Below, piece after piece: positions 16,657-24,367 of a stretch of DNA of 64,000 nucleotides; the first letter of the stretch is position 1; each line of letters begins with the position of its first letter. The DNA comes from Nocardioides caldifontis. GTDB taxonomy: Bacteria; Actinomycetota; Actinomycetes; Propionibacteriales; Nocardioidaceae. The position numbers were made by a program, and so were the translations under genes. Location of the stretch: positions 1 through 64,000 of the forward strand of contig NZ_VHIB01000011.1 in the NCBI RefSeq assembly GCF_008087345.1. The letters are read 5' to 3'. The notes under the pieces were generated by a model. That model saw only the letters and a program-made list of their open reading frames with translations, was not told where the DNA came from and made no database searches.

Positions 16657-17405
16657 CGTGCCGGTGTCGGCACGTTGGCGTAGGTGTTGCCCGCGAGGTC
16701 GCGCCCGCGGGCGAGCCAGATGCTCCACCCCTCGTTCTGCGGCACGTCCTGCATCTTCACCGACGACGGGAAGTAGCGCATCGTGTAGCCGGTGCGACGC
16801 ACGGGGCTGGTGTTGGGCTTCGCGCCGTGCACGATGCGCCCGTCGTGCATCGAGAACTCCCCGCGCTGGAGCTCGAAGTCGACCGCCTTCTCCTCGTCGA
16901 CGCCCGCGATCTCGGCGTGGAACGTCTGCTCGGTCATGTCGGTGGGCACGTAGTTCGGCGAGAAGCCGCCGCTGAGGTGGCTGCCGGGGATGACCCGCAT
17001 GCAGCCGTTCTCCCGGGTGCTCGGGTTCTCCAGCGCCAGCCAGATCGTCACGATGTTGTCGTAGCTGTCGAAACGCCCTTCCCAGTAGGCGCTGTCCTCG
17101 TGCCACGGAGTTGCCCGGCCGGTGAACGGGTCCTTGCTGATGAAGTGGCTCGACCACAGCGCGATGTCCGGCCCGATCAGCGGCTCGATCCAGTCGAGCA
17201 CCTCGTCGGAGAGCAGGAACTCCAGCAGCCGCTCGTCGCGGTAGTGCGGCGTGTCGAGCTCGTCAGAGAGCTTGTCGCCCTTGTGGGCCAGGTGGTCGTT
17301 GAAGATCTCCTCGAGGCGGGCGAGCCGCTCCTCGGAGAACATCTGCTCGCCGGGCAGCAGGTAGCCGTTGGCGCGGAAGAACTGCACGTCGTCGGTGGTC
17401 AGCAC
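16653..17405 (-). CDS. Phytanoyl-CoA dioxygenase (PhyH) family Fe(II)/2-oxoglutarate oxygenase
   Basis: A 250-residue non-haem iron oxygenase. The facial triad is visible as H102-x-D104 (PWHEDSAYW) and H193 (VHGAKPNTS), with R204 close behind as the likely 2-oxoglutarate anchor. The length fits small bacterial PhyH proteins. The GTG at 17405 has AGAGGA about 6 bases upstream. It is followed by a coupled TIM-barrel gene and preceded by a 151-base gap that may hold its own promoter. Relatives hydroxylate or demethylate small molecules. In a sugar operon it could remove an ether or methyl group, which is inference only. Confidence 0.85.
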   Translation of the reverse strand: MLTTDDVQFFRANGYLLPGEQMFSEERLARLEEIFNDHLAHKGDKLSDELDTPHYRDERLLEFLLSDEVLDWIEPLIGPDIALWSSHFISKDPFTGRATPWHEDSAYWEGRFDSYDNIVTIWLALENPSTRENGCMRVIPGSHLSGGFSPNYVPTDMTEQTFHAEIAGVDEEKAVDFELQRGEFSMHDGRIVHGAKPNTSPVRRTGYTMRYFPSSVKMQDVPQNEGWSIWLARGRDLAGNTYANVPTPAR

Positions 17406-17556
17406 GGTGAGGTCCTCTCGGTCGTGGTCGGCGCCGGGTTCGACGCGGCGTCTGCGGTGGACGCTACGGAGCCGCGGCTCGCCGGACGCCGCCTCTCCTC
17501 GGCACGGTTCGACGGATCTTCGGGTTCCCGGGGCGTACGACGCGTGGCGGGCCCGA

Positions 17557-18630
17557 TCACGGCTGCTCCAGGGCCCTGATGATCTCGACGAACAGCTCCA
17601 TGTCCTGCACGTAGTCCTCCGGAGTGGTCTTCGGGGTCGCGCCGGTCGTGACGACCTCGTGGAAGTACTCGAGCTCGTGGGTGTACGGGTCCTTGAGGTG
17701 CGGCCGGACGACGGAGCGCTCGTAGGAGTCGCCCACGGTCTGCTCGATCTGCAGCGTCGTCGGGAAGTGCCGCACGTACGGGGTGTCGTACTGGACCCGC
17801 ATCGACGCGGTGGCGCCGAAGACCTCGAGGTGGGCGTCGAACCGCAGCTGGTCGTCGACACCGGTCTCATAGGTCACCATGAAGTCGCCGTAGTCGAGGA
17901 GCGCGACGACGTAGCCGCCGTTGCGCCACATCCGCGCCGCCGACACCCTCTGCGGCCGTCCGAGGAGCTCGCGCATCGCGGAGAGGTCGTGGCTGCCCAG
18001 CCCGCACAGCAGCCCGTAGGTCCAGCCGACCTCCTCCGGGACGTCGCCGAGCGCCTCGCGCACCAGGGCCGCCCGACGGGCCCACTTGTCGTCGATCGCG
18101 GCCTGCGGCACGTCGTCGGGACGGTCCACGTGGGCCGTCTGGTCGACGATCAACCGGTTCTCGCCGATCACGTCGTGCACCCGCGCGTAGCGGATCGGGC
18201 CGAGCTCGGGGAGCCGGCGCACGGCCTCGACGAACGCCGGGGCGAAGCGCCGCATGTAGGCGACCATCACTGTCTTGCCCGACCGGTCGCGCGCTGCGAT
18301 GATCTCCTCCGCCTCGCGCGGGCTCAGGCACATCGGCTTCTCGACCAGCACGTCGAGCCCGGCGTCCAGGGCCGCCACGGTGCACTCGGCGTGGTACTCG
18401 TCGCTGTTGAGGACGAGCACGCAGTCGAGCGTCGCGGAAGCGATCATCTCGGTGGCATCGGTGTAGCGGTGCTCGACGCGGTAGCGGTCACCGACCCGCT
18501 TCACGAGCCCCGGGGAGATGTCGCAGACCGCGGCCAGCTCGTAGCGGTCCGGCAGCGACTCGATGACGGGCAGGTGGATGACCTGGGCGACCTCGCCCAG
18601 CCCGATCACCCCCACGCGCAGCTTGCTCAA
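17557..18630 (-). CDS. GFO/IDH/MocA family oxidoreductase
   Basis: A 357-residue NAD(P)-dependent oxidoreductase. The Rossmann loop GLGEVAQ is at residues 10-16 and the signature EKP at 97-99 (VEKPMCLS). It is larger than the two in the ABC operon because of extra C-terminal strands, as in virulence-factor MviM-like members. The likely start is a TTG at 18630 that overlaps the upstream stop (TTGA). It places the Rossmann strand at the usual distance from the N-terminus. It is the second gene of the operon starting at 19850. Confidence 0.85.
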   Translation of the reverse strand: MSKLRVGVIGLGEVAQVIHLPVIESLPDRYELAAVCDISPGLVKRVGDRYRVEHRYTDATEMIASATLDCVLVLNSDEYHAECTVAALDAGLDVLVEKPMCLSPREAEEIIAARDRSGKTVMVAYMRRFAPAFVEAVRRLPELGPIRYARVHDVIGENRLIVDQTAHVDRPDDVPQAAIDDKWARRAALVREALGDVPEEVGWTYGLLCGLGSHDLSAMRELLGRPQRVSAARMWRNGGYVVALLDYGDFMVTYETGVDDQLRFDAHLEVFGATASMRVQYDTPYVRHFPTTLQIEQTVGDSYERSVVRPHLKDPYTHELEYFHEVVTTGATPKTTPEDYVQDMELFVEIIRALEQP

Positions 18631-19850
18631 CTCGGAAGCCTCTCTGTCGTCGCGGGGTGGTCGTCGACCGGCGTCCACGTGGCGCCGGCGGCCGAGGAGC
18701 GCTCGACGGCGTCGAGCACCCGCTGCACCTGCAGCCCGTCGGCGAACGACGGCGTCGGCGGGGTGCCGGCGGCCACGTCCCTGACGAAGTCGGCGATCTC
18801 GTGCACGAAGGTGTGCTCGTAGCCGAGCCCGTGGCCGGGCGGCCACCACGAGCCGGTGTAGGGGTGGTCGGGCTCGGTCACGTAGATCCGGCGGAACCCG
18901 GCGTCCGCGGCCGGCCCCGTGGCGTCGTACACGTGCAGCTCGTTCATCGACTCGAAGTCGAAGGCGATGCTCCCCGCGGAGCCGTTGACCTCGACGCGCA
19001 TCCCGTTCTTGCGACCAGTGGCGAACCGCGTCGCCTCGAAGGTCGCGAGCGCGCCCTGGTCGGTGCGGCCGAAGAAGACCGCGGCGTCGTCGACGGTCAC
19101 CTCCCCGGTCTCCCGGCCCGCGCTCCCGCTGAGCCCCGAGGAGCTCTCCGGCAGCGGGCGCCGGTCGACGAAGGTGGTGAGGTGCCCGACGACCTCGGTC
19201 AGCCGGTGGCCGGTGAGGAACTGCGACAGGTCGATGATGTGCGCGCCGATGTCGCCGAGCGCTCCGGAACCGGCGGTCTCCTTGCGCAGCCTCCACACCA
19301 GCGGGAACTCAGGGTCGACGATCCAGTCCTGGAGGTAGTGCGCCCGGATGTGCCGCACGGTGCCCACGGCACCACGCTCGACGAGGGTCCGCGCGTAGGC
19401 GAGCGCAGGCGTGCGGCGGTAGTTGAACCCGACCGCCGAGAGGACCCCCGCGGCGCGCGCCTTCTCCGCGGCCAGCGTCATCTCCTCGGCCTCGACGACC
19501 GTGTTCGCCAGCGGCTTCTCGCAGAGCACGTGCTTGCCGGCCTCGAGGGCCGCGATCGCGATCTCCGCGTGGGTGTCGCCCGGCGTGCAGACGTCCACCA
19601 CGTCGACGTCGTCGCGCTCGAGCACCTCGCGCCAGTCGGTCGTCCAGGCCGACCAGCCGAGCCGCTCGGCGGCGTCACGGGTGGCGGAGTCCGAACGGCC
19701 GCAGACGACGTTCATCGCGGGTCGGACCGGCAGGTCGAAGAACCGGTGCGCGTTGCGCCAGGCCTGCGAGTGGGCGGCGCCCATGAACGCGTAGCCGATC
19801 ATCGCGACGCCCAGGGTCGGCCCCTGCTCGGCCGTCTCGTGCACGCTCAT
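18627..19850 (-). CDS. GFO/IDH/MocA family oxidoreductase (first gene of operon)
   Basis: A 407-residue NAD(P)-dependent oxidoreductase. The Rossmann region is VAMIGYAFMGAAHSQAW (residues 15-31), EKP is at 111-113 (CEKPLANT), and a family D...H pair lies in GALGDIGAHIIDL. The ATG at 19850 follows GAGGGAG by 5 bases. A -35/-10 promoter and an 11-of-12 operator copy lie 24-68 bases upstream. Close relatives often sit beside TIM-barrel epimerases and ThuA-like genes in sugar loci. It heads the operon of oxidoreductase, oxidoreductase, dioxygenase, TIM barrel, glycosidase-like protein and alcohol dehydrogenase. Confidence 0.88.
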   Translation of the reverse strand: MSVHETAEQGPTLGVAMIGYAFMGAAHSQAWRNAHRFFDLPVRPAMNVVCGRSDSATRDAAERLGWSAWTTDWREVLERDDVDVVDVCTPGDTHAEIAIAALEAGKHVLCEKPLANTVVEAEEMTLAAEKARAAGVLSAVGFNYRRTPALAYARTLVERGAVGTVRHIRAHYLQDWIVDPEFPLVWRLRKETAGSGALGDIGAHIIDLSQFLTGHRLTEVVGHLTTFVDRRPLPESSSGLSGSAGRETGEVTVDDAAVFFGRTDQGALATFEATRFATGRKNGMRVEVNGSAGSIAFDFESMNELHVYDATGPAADAGFRRIYVTEPDHPYTGSWWPPGHGLGYEHTFVHEIADFVRDVAAGTPPTPSFADGLQVQRVLDAVERSSAAGATWTPVDDHPATTERLPS

Positions 19851-19874
19851 CGGGGCTCCCTCGGCACCTCGGCG

Positions 19875-19886
19875 CAAATCGTTTTG
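19875..19886. promoter_or_regulatory. Putative LacI-type operator, site E
   Basis: CAAATCGTTTTG, 11 of 12 matches to CAAATCGATTTG. It begins 3 bases downstream of the -10 box of the operon promoter, overlapping the predicted start of transcription, and lies 24 bases before the first ATG. Confidence 0.72.
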
Positions 19887-19889
19887 GCC

Positions 19890-19918
19890 ACGCTATGTCC
19901 GCAACTCGTCCGGGTCAA
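19890..19918 (-). promoter_or_regulatory. Promoter for the oxidoreductase/dioxygenase operon
   Basis: Minus-strand -35 TTGACC (19913-19918), a 17-base spacer and -10 TAGCGT (19890-19895), a good actinobacterial match (TAnnnT). It is located right after the stop of the PfkB kinase gene and drives 19850-12697. Confidence 0.65.
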
Positions 19919-19924
19919 TGAGGC

Positions 19925-20863
19925 TCAGCGCCGGATGTGCATCGGGCCGAGCCCCAGGGCCGCCGCCGTCGGGAACGACGCCTGCGCGCCCGGCCGGCCG
20001 ACGGCGTACGAGCCCACGCGGACACCGAGCTCGACCGCCTCGACCAGGGACCGGCCCGCGCTCAGCGCCGCCGCCAGTGCGCCGGTGAAGGCGTCGCCGG
20101 CGCCCGTGGTGTCGACGACGTCGACCTGCTCGGCCGGCACGTGGTGCACGGTGCCGTCCTCGCCCACGACGGCACCGTCCGGCCCTGCGGTGACGACCAC
20201 CGAGCGCACTCGGCCGAGCAGCTGGCTGACGGCCTCCCGGGCCTTCTCCACGCCCCGCATGTCGGGCGCCGCCCTGCCCAGCAGCCCGGCCGCCTCCGAC
20301 TCGTTGACGACGAGCGGGTTGCAGGCGGCGAGCACCTCGTCGGGGAGCGGCCGGTAGGGAGCGAGGTTCAGGACGACGCGGCACCCCACCTGCCCGGCCT
20401 CGCGGGCCGCGGCGACGATCGCCTCGGTGGGGATCTCGGCCTGGGTGACCACGACGCTGCGCGGACCAGCGAGCTGACGCACGGCGCAGGCGGTGGCGCC
20501 GCTCTCGAGCAGCTCGTTGGCCCCCGGCGCGACCACGATCGCGTTCTCCCCCTCCGCGTCGACGAGCACGAACGCCGTGCCGGTGGGGGTGCGGGTGGCG
20601 AGGACCTCGGTGGTGTCCACCCACGCCTTGGCGAGGTCCGCCACGAGCGCTCTGCCGTCGTCGTCCCGCCCGACGCGGCCGACCATCGCGGTGCGGGCGC
20701 CGAGCAGGCTGGCGGCGACCGCCTGGTTGCCGCCCTTGCCCCCCGAGCCCACCGACGCCTCGCCGCCGAGGACGGTCTCCCCCGGGCCCGGCAACGTGGT
20801 GACCCGGCAGACGCGGTCGCGGTTGAGCGACCCGACCACCACGACGTCGAGCGCCCTGGTCAC
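19925..20863 (-). CDS. PfkB family sugar kinase (ribokinase-like)
   Basis: A 312-residue ATP-dependent sugar kinase. The substrate-side PfkB signature is GSGGKGGNQA at 39-48. The second signature DTTGAGDAFTG at 251-261 contains the anion-hole GAGD and catalytic D257. The length and motifs match ribokinases. The GTG at 20863 overlaps the stop of the nucleoside hydrolase gene (GTGA). Downstream of a nucleoside-hydrolase-like enzyme, it could phosphorylate a released ribose or another pentose or keto sugar. Confidence 0.88.
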   Translation of the reverse strand: MTRALDVVVVGSLNRDRVCRVTTLPGPGETVLGGEASVGSGGKGGNQAVAASLLGARTAMVGRVGRDDDGRALVADLAKAWVDTTEVLATRTPTGTAFVLVDAEGENAIVVAPGANELLESGATACAVRQLAGPRSVVVTQAEIPTEAIVAAAREAGQVGCRVVLNLAPYRPLPDEVLAACNPLVVNESEAAGLLGRAAPDMRGVEKAREAVSQLLGRVRSVVVTAGPDGAVVGEDGTVHHVPAEQVDVVDTTGAGDAFTGALAAALSAGRSLVEAVELGVRVGSYAVGRPGAQASFPTAAALGLGPMHIRR

Positions 20864-21801
20864 GGCAGCGCCGCCATCCGCCCGAGGAAGAGCTCGCGGA
20901 ACGCCTCGGCGTCCACCGCGGTCGCGATGCGGCAGTTCGGGGCCGGGGGGTCCTTCCACATCAGCAGGTCTGCGACGGCGACGCCGCGGGTGACCCGGCC
21001 GGCGGTCTCGACCGAGACGTGCGCGTCCTTCCACGTGACGAGGTCGGGGCGCGTGACGACCGCGACGGCGAGCGGGTCGTGGAGCGCGCAGCTTCCCTGC
21101 TCGAGCTCCTCACCCGGCTTGACCTCCTCCTGGTAGGAGATCCACCCCTCGGTCGCCTCGGCGGCGAGCGCGGCGAACCTGCCGCCCGACCGCGCCAGCT
21201 CCCGCGCATCGTCGCGGGTCAGCCTGACCCGACGCGTGACGTCGAGCCCGACGAGCCGCAGCGGAACGCCGCTGGACAGGACGACCTGCGCCGCGTGCGG
21301 GTCGCACCAGAAGTTGTACTCGCCCGGCATCGACGCGACGTTGGTCTGCTCGAGGTAGACACCCCCCATGACCACGACCTCCTTGACCGCGGAGGCCAGC
21401 CCGGGCTCGATCGTCAACGCCAGCGCGATGTTGGTCAGCGGCCCGATCGCGACGACGGTCAGCTCGCCGGGCTCGGCCGTCGCGCGGCGGACGATCTCGA
21501 CCGCAGCATGCCCGGAGGTGCCGACCGGTGGCGCGTCGGGGCGCCGGAGCGCGGGGTCGAGCGGGGCGGACGCGCCGGTGACCACCGGCACGTCCTCGCG
21601 CCCGAGCAGCGCCAGCAGCTCCTTCGTCAGGCGGGTCGAGGTGACGACGTCGCTGTTGCCGCCGACCGTGGTGACCACCTCCACCTTGATCCCCGGGTCG
21701 GCGAGGGCCAGCGCCAGCGCGAACCCGTCGTCGATGTCCGAGCCCGGGGCACCCATCGCCAGGTCGGTGTCCAGGACGATCCGGCTCAGCGGCTGGCCCA
21801 C
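20860..21801 (-). CDS. Inosine/uridine-preferring nucleoside hydrolase family protein
   Basis: An enzyme of about 313 residues that would cleave an N-glycosidic (nucleoside-like) bond, releasing a free pentose. The calcium-site Asp cluster is present but spread out: D11, D13, then D22, D24 and D25 in DTDLAMGAPGSDIDDGFAL. Classic members have a compact DTDPGxDD. Further family features are VVAIGPLTNIALAL, MGGVYLEQ, NFWCDPHAAQVV and a C-terminal LHDPLAVA. The GTG at 21801 gives a 16-base overlap with the ThuA-like gene; a CTG at 21789 is the only nearer in-frame alternative. The next gene is a sugar kinase. Confidence 0.85.
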   Translation of the reverse strand: MGQPLSRIVLDTDLAMGAPGSDIDDGFALALALADPGIKVEVVTTVGGNSDVVTSTRLTKELLALLGREDVPVVTGASAPLDPALRRPDAPPVGTSGHAAVEIVRRATAEPGELTVVAIGPLTNIALALTIEPGLASAVKEVVVMGGVYLEQTNVASMPGEYNFWCDPHAAQVVLSSGVPLRLVGLDVTRRVRLTRDDARELARSGGRFAALAAEATEGWISYQEEVKPGEELEQGSCALHDPLAVAVVTRPDLVTWKDAHVSVETAGRVTRGVAVADLLMWKDPPAPNCRIATAVDAEAFRELFLGRMAALP

Positions 21802-22454
21802 AGCAGACCCCGCTCGGTGAGCGTGCGCACGTCGGGGTGGTCGAGGTCCTCGAGCTTGTGGCCCATCGTCGAGACGAACACCCGGCCCTTGCCCCACTGG
21901 CGGGTCCAGACCGCGGGACAGGTGAGCTCCTCGCGCCACGGGGTGTCGTCACGGACCCCGAACGTCGTGGTGGCGAGGACGTCGTTCAGCTCGTCGGTCA
22001 GCACCCAGTACTGCTCGGTGTCCAGCGACCAGCGGTCCAGCCCTGCGACGATCTCGTGTTCGGCGCGCTCGGGCACCACCTCGACGTCGTACTGCACGAA
22101 GCCGCCGGGGTGCGCCGCCCACTGGCCGCCGGTGAGGTGCAGGTAGTCGGGCGACCCGCGGAACGAGTCGACCACCCCGCCGTGCCACCCCGCCAGGCCG
22201 GTGCCGTTCGCCACGGCAGCCGAGAGCCCGAGCACCTGCTCGTCGGTGGCGACGCCCTGCGTGTAGCACTGCAGGACCAGGTCGGTGGCTGCCAGCTTCT
22301 CTGCGTCGGCGTACACCTCCGGCCCGTCGTGGACCTCGACCGCGAAGCCGTGCTCCTTGAGGAACGGGATGAACCGCTCGGTCGCCTCGACGGGGTTGTG
22401 CCCTTCCCAGCCGCCGCGGACGACCAGGGCCTGACGGGTGCGGGTGGTGTCCAT
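21786..22454 (-). CDS. ThuA-like (trehalose utilisation) domain protein
   Basis: A 222-residue class I glutamine-amidotransferase-like fold of the ThuA family. Visible features are the N-terminal strand VVRGGWEGHNP, GLAGWHGGVVDSF near residues 87-99, and the C-terminal WTRQWGKGRVFVSTMGH. ThuA proteins occur beside GFO/IDH/MocA dehydrogenases (ThuB) in disaccharide loci. Their reaction is poorly defined but is linked to keto-disaccharide handling. The ATG at 22454 follows GAGGAG by 5 bases. It heads the operon ThuA, nucleoside hydrolase and PfkB kinase, divergent from an MFS transporter. Confidence 0.85.
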   Translation of the reverse strand: MDTTRTRQALVVRGGWEGHNPVEATERFIPFLKEHGFAVEVHDGPEVYADAEKLAATDLVLQCYTQGVATDEQVLGLSAAVANGTGLAGWHGGVVDSFRGSPDYLHLTGGQWAAHPGGFVQYDVEVVPERAEHEIVAGLDRWSLDTEQYWVLTDELNDVLATTTFGVRDDTPWREELTCPAVWTRQWGKGRVFVSTMGHKLEDLDHPDVRTLTERGLLWASR

Positions 22455-22487
22455 GGCTCTCCTCGGGGTGGGTTGGAGGAACGCTAG

Positions 22488-22499
22488 CCAATCGATTTG
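22488..22499. promoter_or_regulatory. Putative LacI-type operator, site F
   Basis: CCAATCGATTTG, 11 of 12 matches to CAAATCGATTTG. For the minus-strand ThuA operon it falls between a weak -35 (TGGCGC, 22504-22509) and a -10 TAGCGT (22481-22486). Binding there would occlude the polymerase directly. It is also 98 bases before the divergent MFS gene. Confidence 0.7.
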
Positions 22500-22596
22500 C
22501 GCAGCGCCAGCGTCGGCGCTCCCGGGGCGCGCTCCCTAGGCTTGGTCGGGCGGCTGCTCGCACGGCTAGCCCTGGAGACAGCGGGAGGAACACGTC

Positions 22597-23910
22597 GTGG
22601 ACATGGGGACGCCGGCAGGAGCGGGCGCGGCGGTGGCGGGCCGGAGGCCACGGGTCGACCGGGCCTGGCTGGTCGCCGCGGTCACCTTCCTCGTCCTGCT
22701 GGCCTCGGCCGCCTTCCGCTCCAGCCTCGGCGTGCTGCTGGTCCCGATCGAGGACGACCTCGGGTGGTCCCGCACCGACACCTCGTTCGCGGTGTCGCTG
22801 AACCTCGTGGTCTACGGCGTCGCGGCACCGTTCGCCGCCGCGCTGCTCGAACGGGTCGGCGTCCGGCGTACTGCCGTGTGGGCGCTGGTCCTCATCGCGG
22901 TCGGGTGCCTCGCCACCACCGTGATGTCTGCGCCCTGGCAGCTCTCCGCCCTGTGGGGGCTGGTGATCGGGGTCGCGACCGGCTCCGTGGCCCTGGTCTT
23001 CGGCGCGATCGTCGCGAACCGCTGGTTCGTCGCCCGACGCGGGCTCGTCGTCGGGATCCTCGGCGCCGCCTGGGCGACCGGGCAGCTGATCTTCCTGCCG
23101 CTGCTGGCCGCGGTCGTCGACGCCTTCGGGTGGCGCGCGGCGGCGCTCACGATCACCCTGGTCTGCGCGGCGCTCCTCCCCGCCGTCGTCGCGGTGCTGC
23201 GTGACCGCCCCGAGGACGTCGGGCTCCTGCCGTACGGCGCGGTGGCCGAGGAGAGCCGCGGGCGGGAGGCACCGCCGAGCGCCGCGGCCGCCGTCCTCCA
23301 CGCGGTGACCGTGCTGCGCGAGGTCCTCTGGACCCGGCCGTTCCTGCTCCTCGCCGGGACGTTCTTCGTCTGCGGCTGGACGACCAACGGCATCATCAGC
23401 AGCCACTTCGTGCCGGCCGCGCACGACCACGGCATGCACGCCACCACCGCCGCCGGGCTGCTCGCGGTGGTCGGCGTCTTCGACATCGTCGGCACGATCG
23501 GCTCCGGGTGGCTGACCGACCGGCTCGACCCGCGGCTGCTGCTCGGCGTCTACTACGGGCTGCGAGGCCTGGCGCTGCTCGCGGTGCCGGCACTCCTCGG
23601 CCCGCACGTCGACCCGCCCCTCCTGGTGGTCGTGGCGCTCTTCGGGCTCGACTGGGTCGCCACCGTGCCGCCCACCGTCGTCCTGTGCCGGACGGCGTTC
23701 GGAGTCGAGCGCGCCGGCATCGTCTTCGGCTGGGTGTTCGCCGCGCACATGATCGGCGCCGGCGTCGCGGCCGCGGCCAGTGGCGCGATGCGGGCCGCGT
23801 CCGGCGACTACACCTCGGCCTGGGTGCTCGCCGGCGCCCTGGCGGTGGCAGCCGCCGGCGCGAGCCTGCTCCTGCCGCGTCCCGAGCCCCGGGTCACGCC
23901 CGCGGTTTGA
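22597..23910 (+). CDS. MFS transporter
   Basis: A 437-residue membrane protein with 12 predicted helices in two halves of six, a conserved-type loop between helices 2 and 3 (ERVGVRRTAVW), and an equivalent loop in the second half (LTDRLDPRLL). It resembles the monocarboxylate/oxalate-formate-antiporter-like MFS branch. The GTG at 22597 has GGGAGGA 7 bases upstream; an ATG two codons later is possible. It is divergent from the ThuA operon across operator site F. It may carry a second substrate or a product of the island. Confidence 0.88.
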   Translation: MDMGTPAGAGAAVAGRRPRVDRAWLVAAVTFLVLLASAAFRSSLGVLLVPIEDDLGWSRTDTSFAVSLNLVVYGVAAPFAAALLERVGVRRTAVWALVLIAVGCLATTVMSAPWQLSALWGLVIGVATGSVALVFGAIVANRWFVARRGLVVGILGAAWATGQLIFLPLLAAVVDAFGWRAAALTITLVCAALLPAVVAVLRDRPEDVGLLPYGAVAEESRGREAPPSAAAAVLHAVTVLREVLWTRPFLLLAGTFFVCGWTTNGIISSHFVPAAHDHGMHATTAAGLLAVVGVFDIVGTIGSGWLTDRLDPRLLLGVYYGLRGLALLAVPALLGPHVDPPLLVVVALFGLDWVATVPPTVVLCRTAFGVERAGIVFGWVFAAHMIGAGVAAAASGAMRAASGDYTSAWVLAGALAVAAAGASLLLPRPEPRVTPAV

Positions 23911-23986
23911 CGAGGATCACCACCGGATTCCTGGCACGACCCCGGCGCCGTCTGTGACCATCGGAGGCAGGGCCCCGGGCGGGCCC

Positions 23987-24029
23987 CCGGACGAGCGGTG
24001 CCGTACCCGGTGTGCGACAAGACGGCGCC
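23987..24029 (+). promoter_or_regulatory. Guanidine-III (ykkC-III) riboswitch
   Basis: The 43 bases just before the SMR exporter show the ykkC-III layout. A CCGG-ACGAG start (23987-23995) pairs CCGG with CCGG at 24007-24010. GGTGCCGT (23997-24004) can form the pseudoknot with ACGGCGCC (24022-24029), and the GACAAG linker precedes it. This agrees closely with the known actinobacterial guanidine-III consensus as I recall it. The pseudoknot strand directly abuts the ribosome site AAGGAG (24030-24035), so guanidinium binding could change access to it. Confidence 0.85.
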
Positions 24030-24042
24030 AAGGAGTTGTCCC

Positions 24043-24357
24043 ATGGCGTGGATCGTGCTCGTGCTCTCCGGCGTGCTCGAGGCGGTCTGGGCGACCGCGC
24101 TCGGCCGCTCCGACGGGTTCAGCAAGCCGTTGCCCACCGGGATCTTCGCGGTCTCGGTCGTCCTGAGCATGGTGGGCCTCGCCTACGCCATGCGCGACCT
24201 GCCGGTCGGCACGGCGTACGCCGTCTGGGTGGGGATCGGCGCCTCGCTGACCGTCGTCTACGCGATGGCCAGCGGCGACGAGCCGGTCTCGGTGGCGAAG
24301 GTGGTGCTCGTCTTCGGGATCATCGTCTGCGTGGCGGGGCTGAAGTACCTCCACTGA
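24043..24357 (+). CDS. gdx: Small multidrug resistance family guanidinium exporter (Gdx/SugE)
   Basis: A 104-residue four-helix SMR protein starting MAWIVLVLSGVLEAVWA, with the essential Glu in the first helix at residue 13 in the SGVLEAVWATALG context. Gdx-type SMR proteins exchange guanidinium for protons. The ATG at 24043 follows AAGGAG by 7 bases. An upstream in-frame start would translate through the riboswitch and is rejected. A guanidine-III riboswitch in the leader gives the functional assignment strong support over a general drug exporter. Confidence 0.92.
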   Translation: MAWIVLVLSGVLEAVWATALGRSDGFSKPLPTGIFAVSVVLSMVGLAYAMRDLPVGTAYAVWVGIGASLTVVYAMASGDEPVSVAKVVLVFGIIVCVAGLKYLH

Positions 24358-24367
24358 CGGGTGGGCG

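Noticed and set aside
23998-24042. Upstream start for the SMR exporter (adds 15 residues)
   Set aside because: It lies inside the riboswitch; the ATG at 24043 has the ribosome site and the normal SMR N-terminus.
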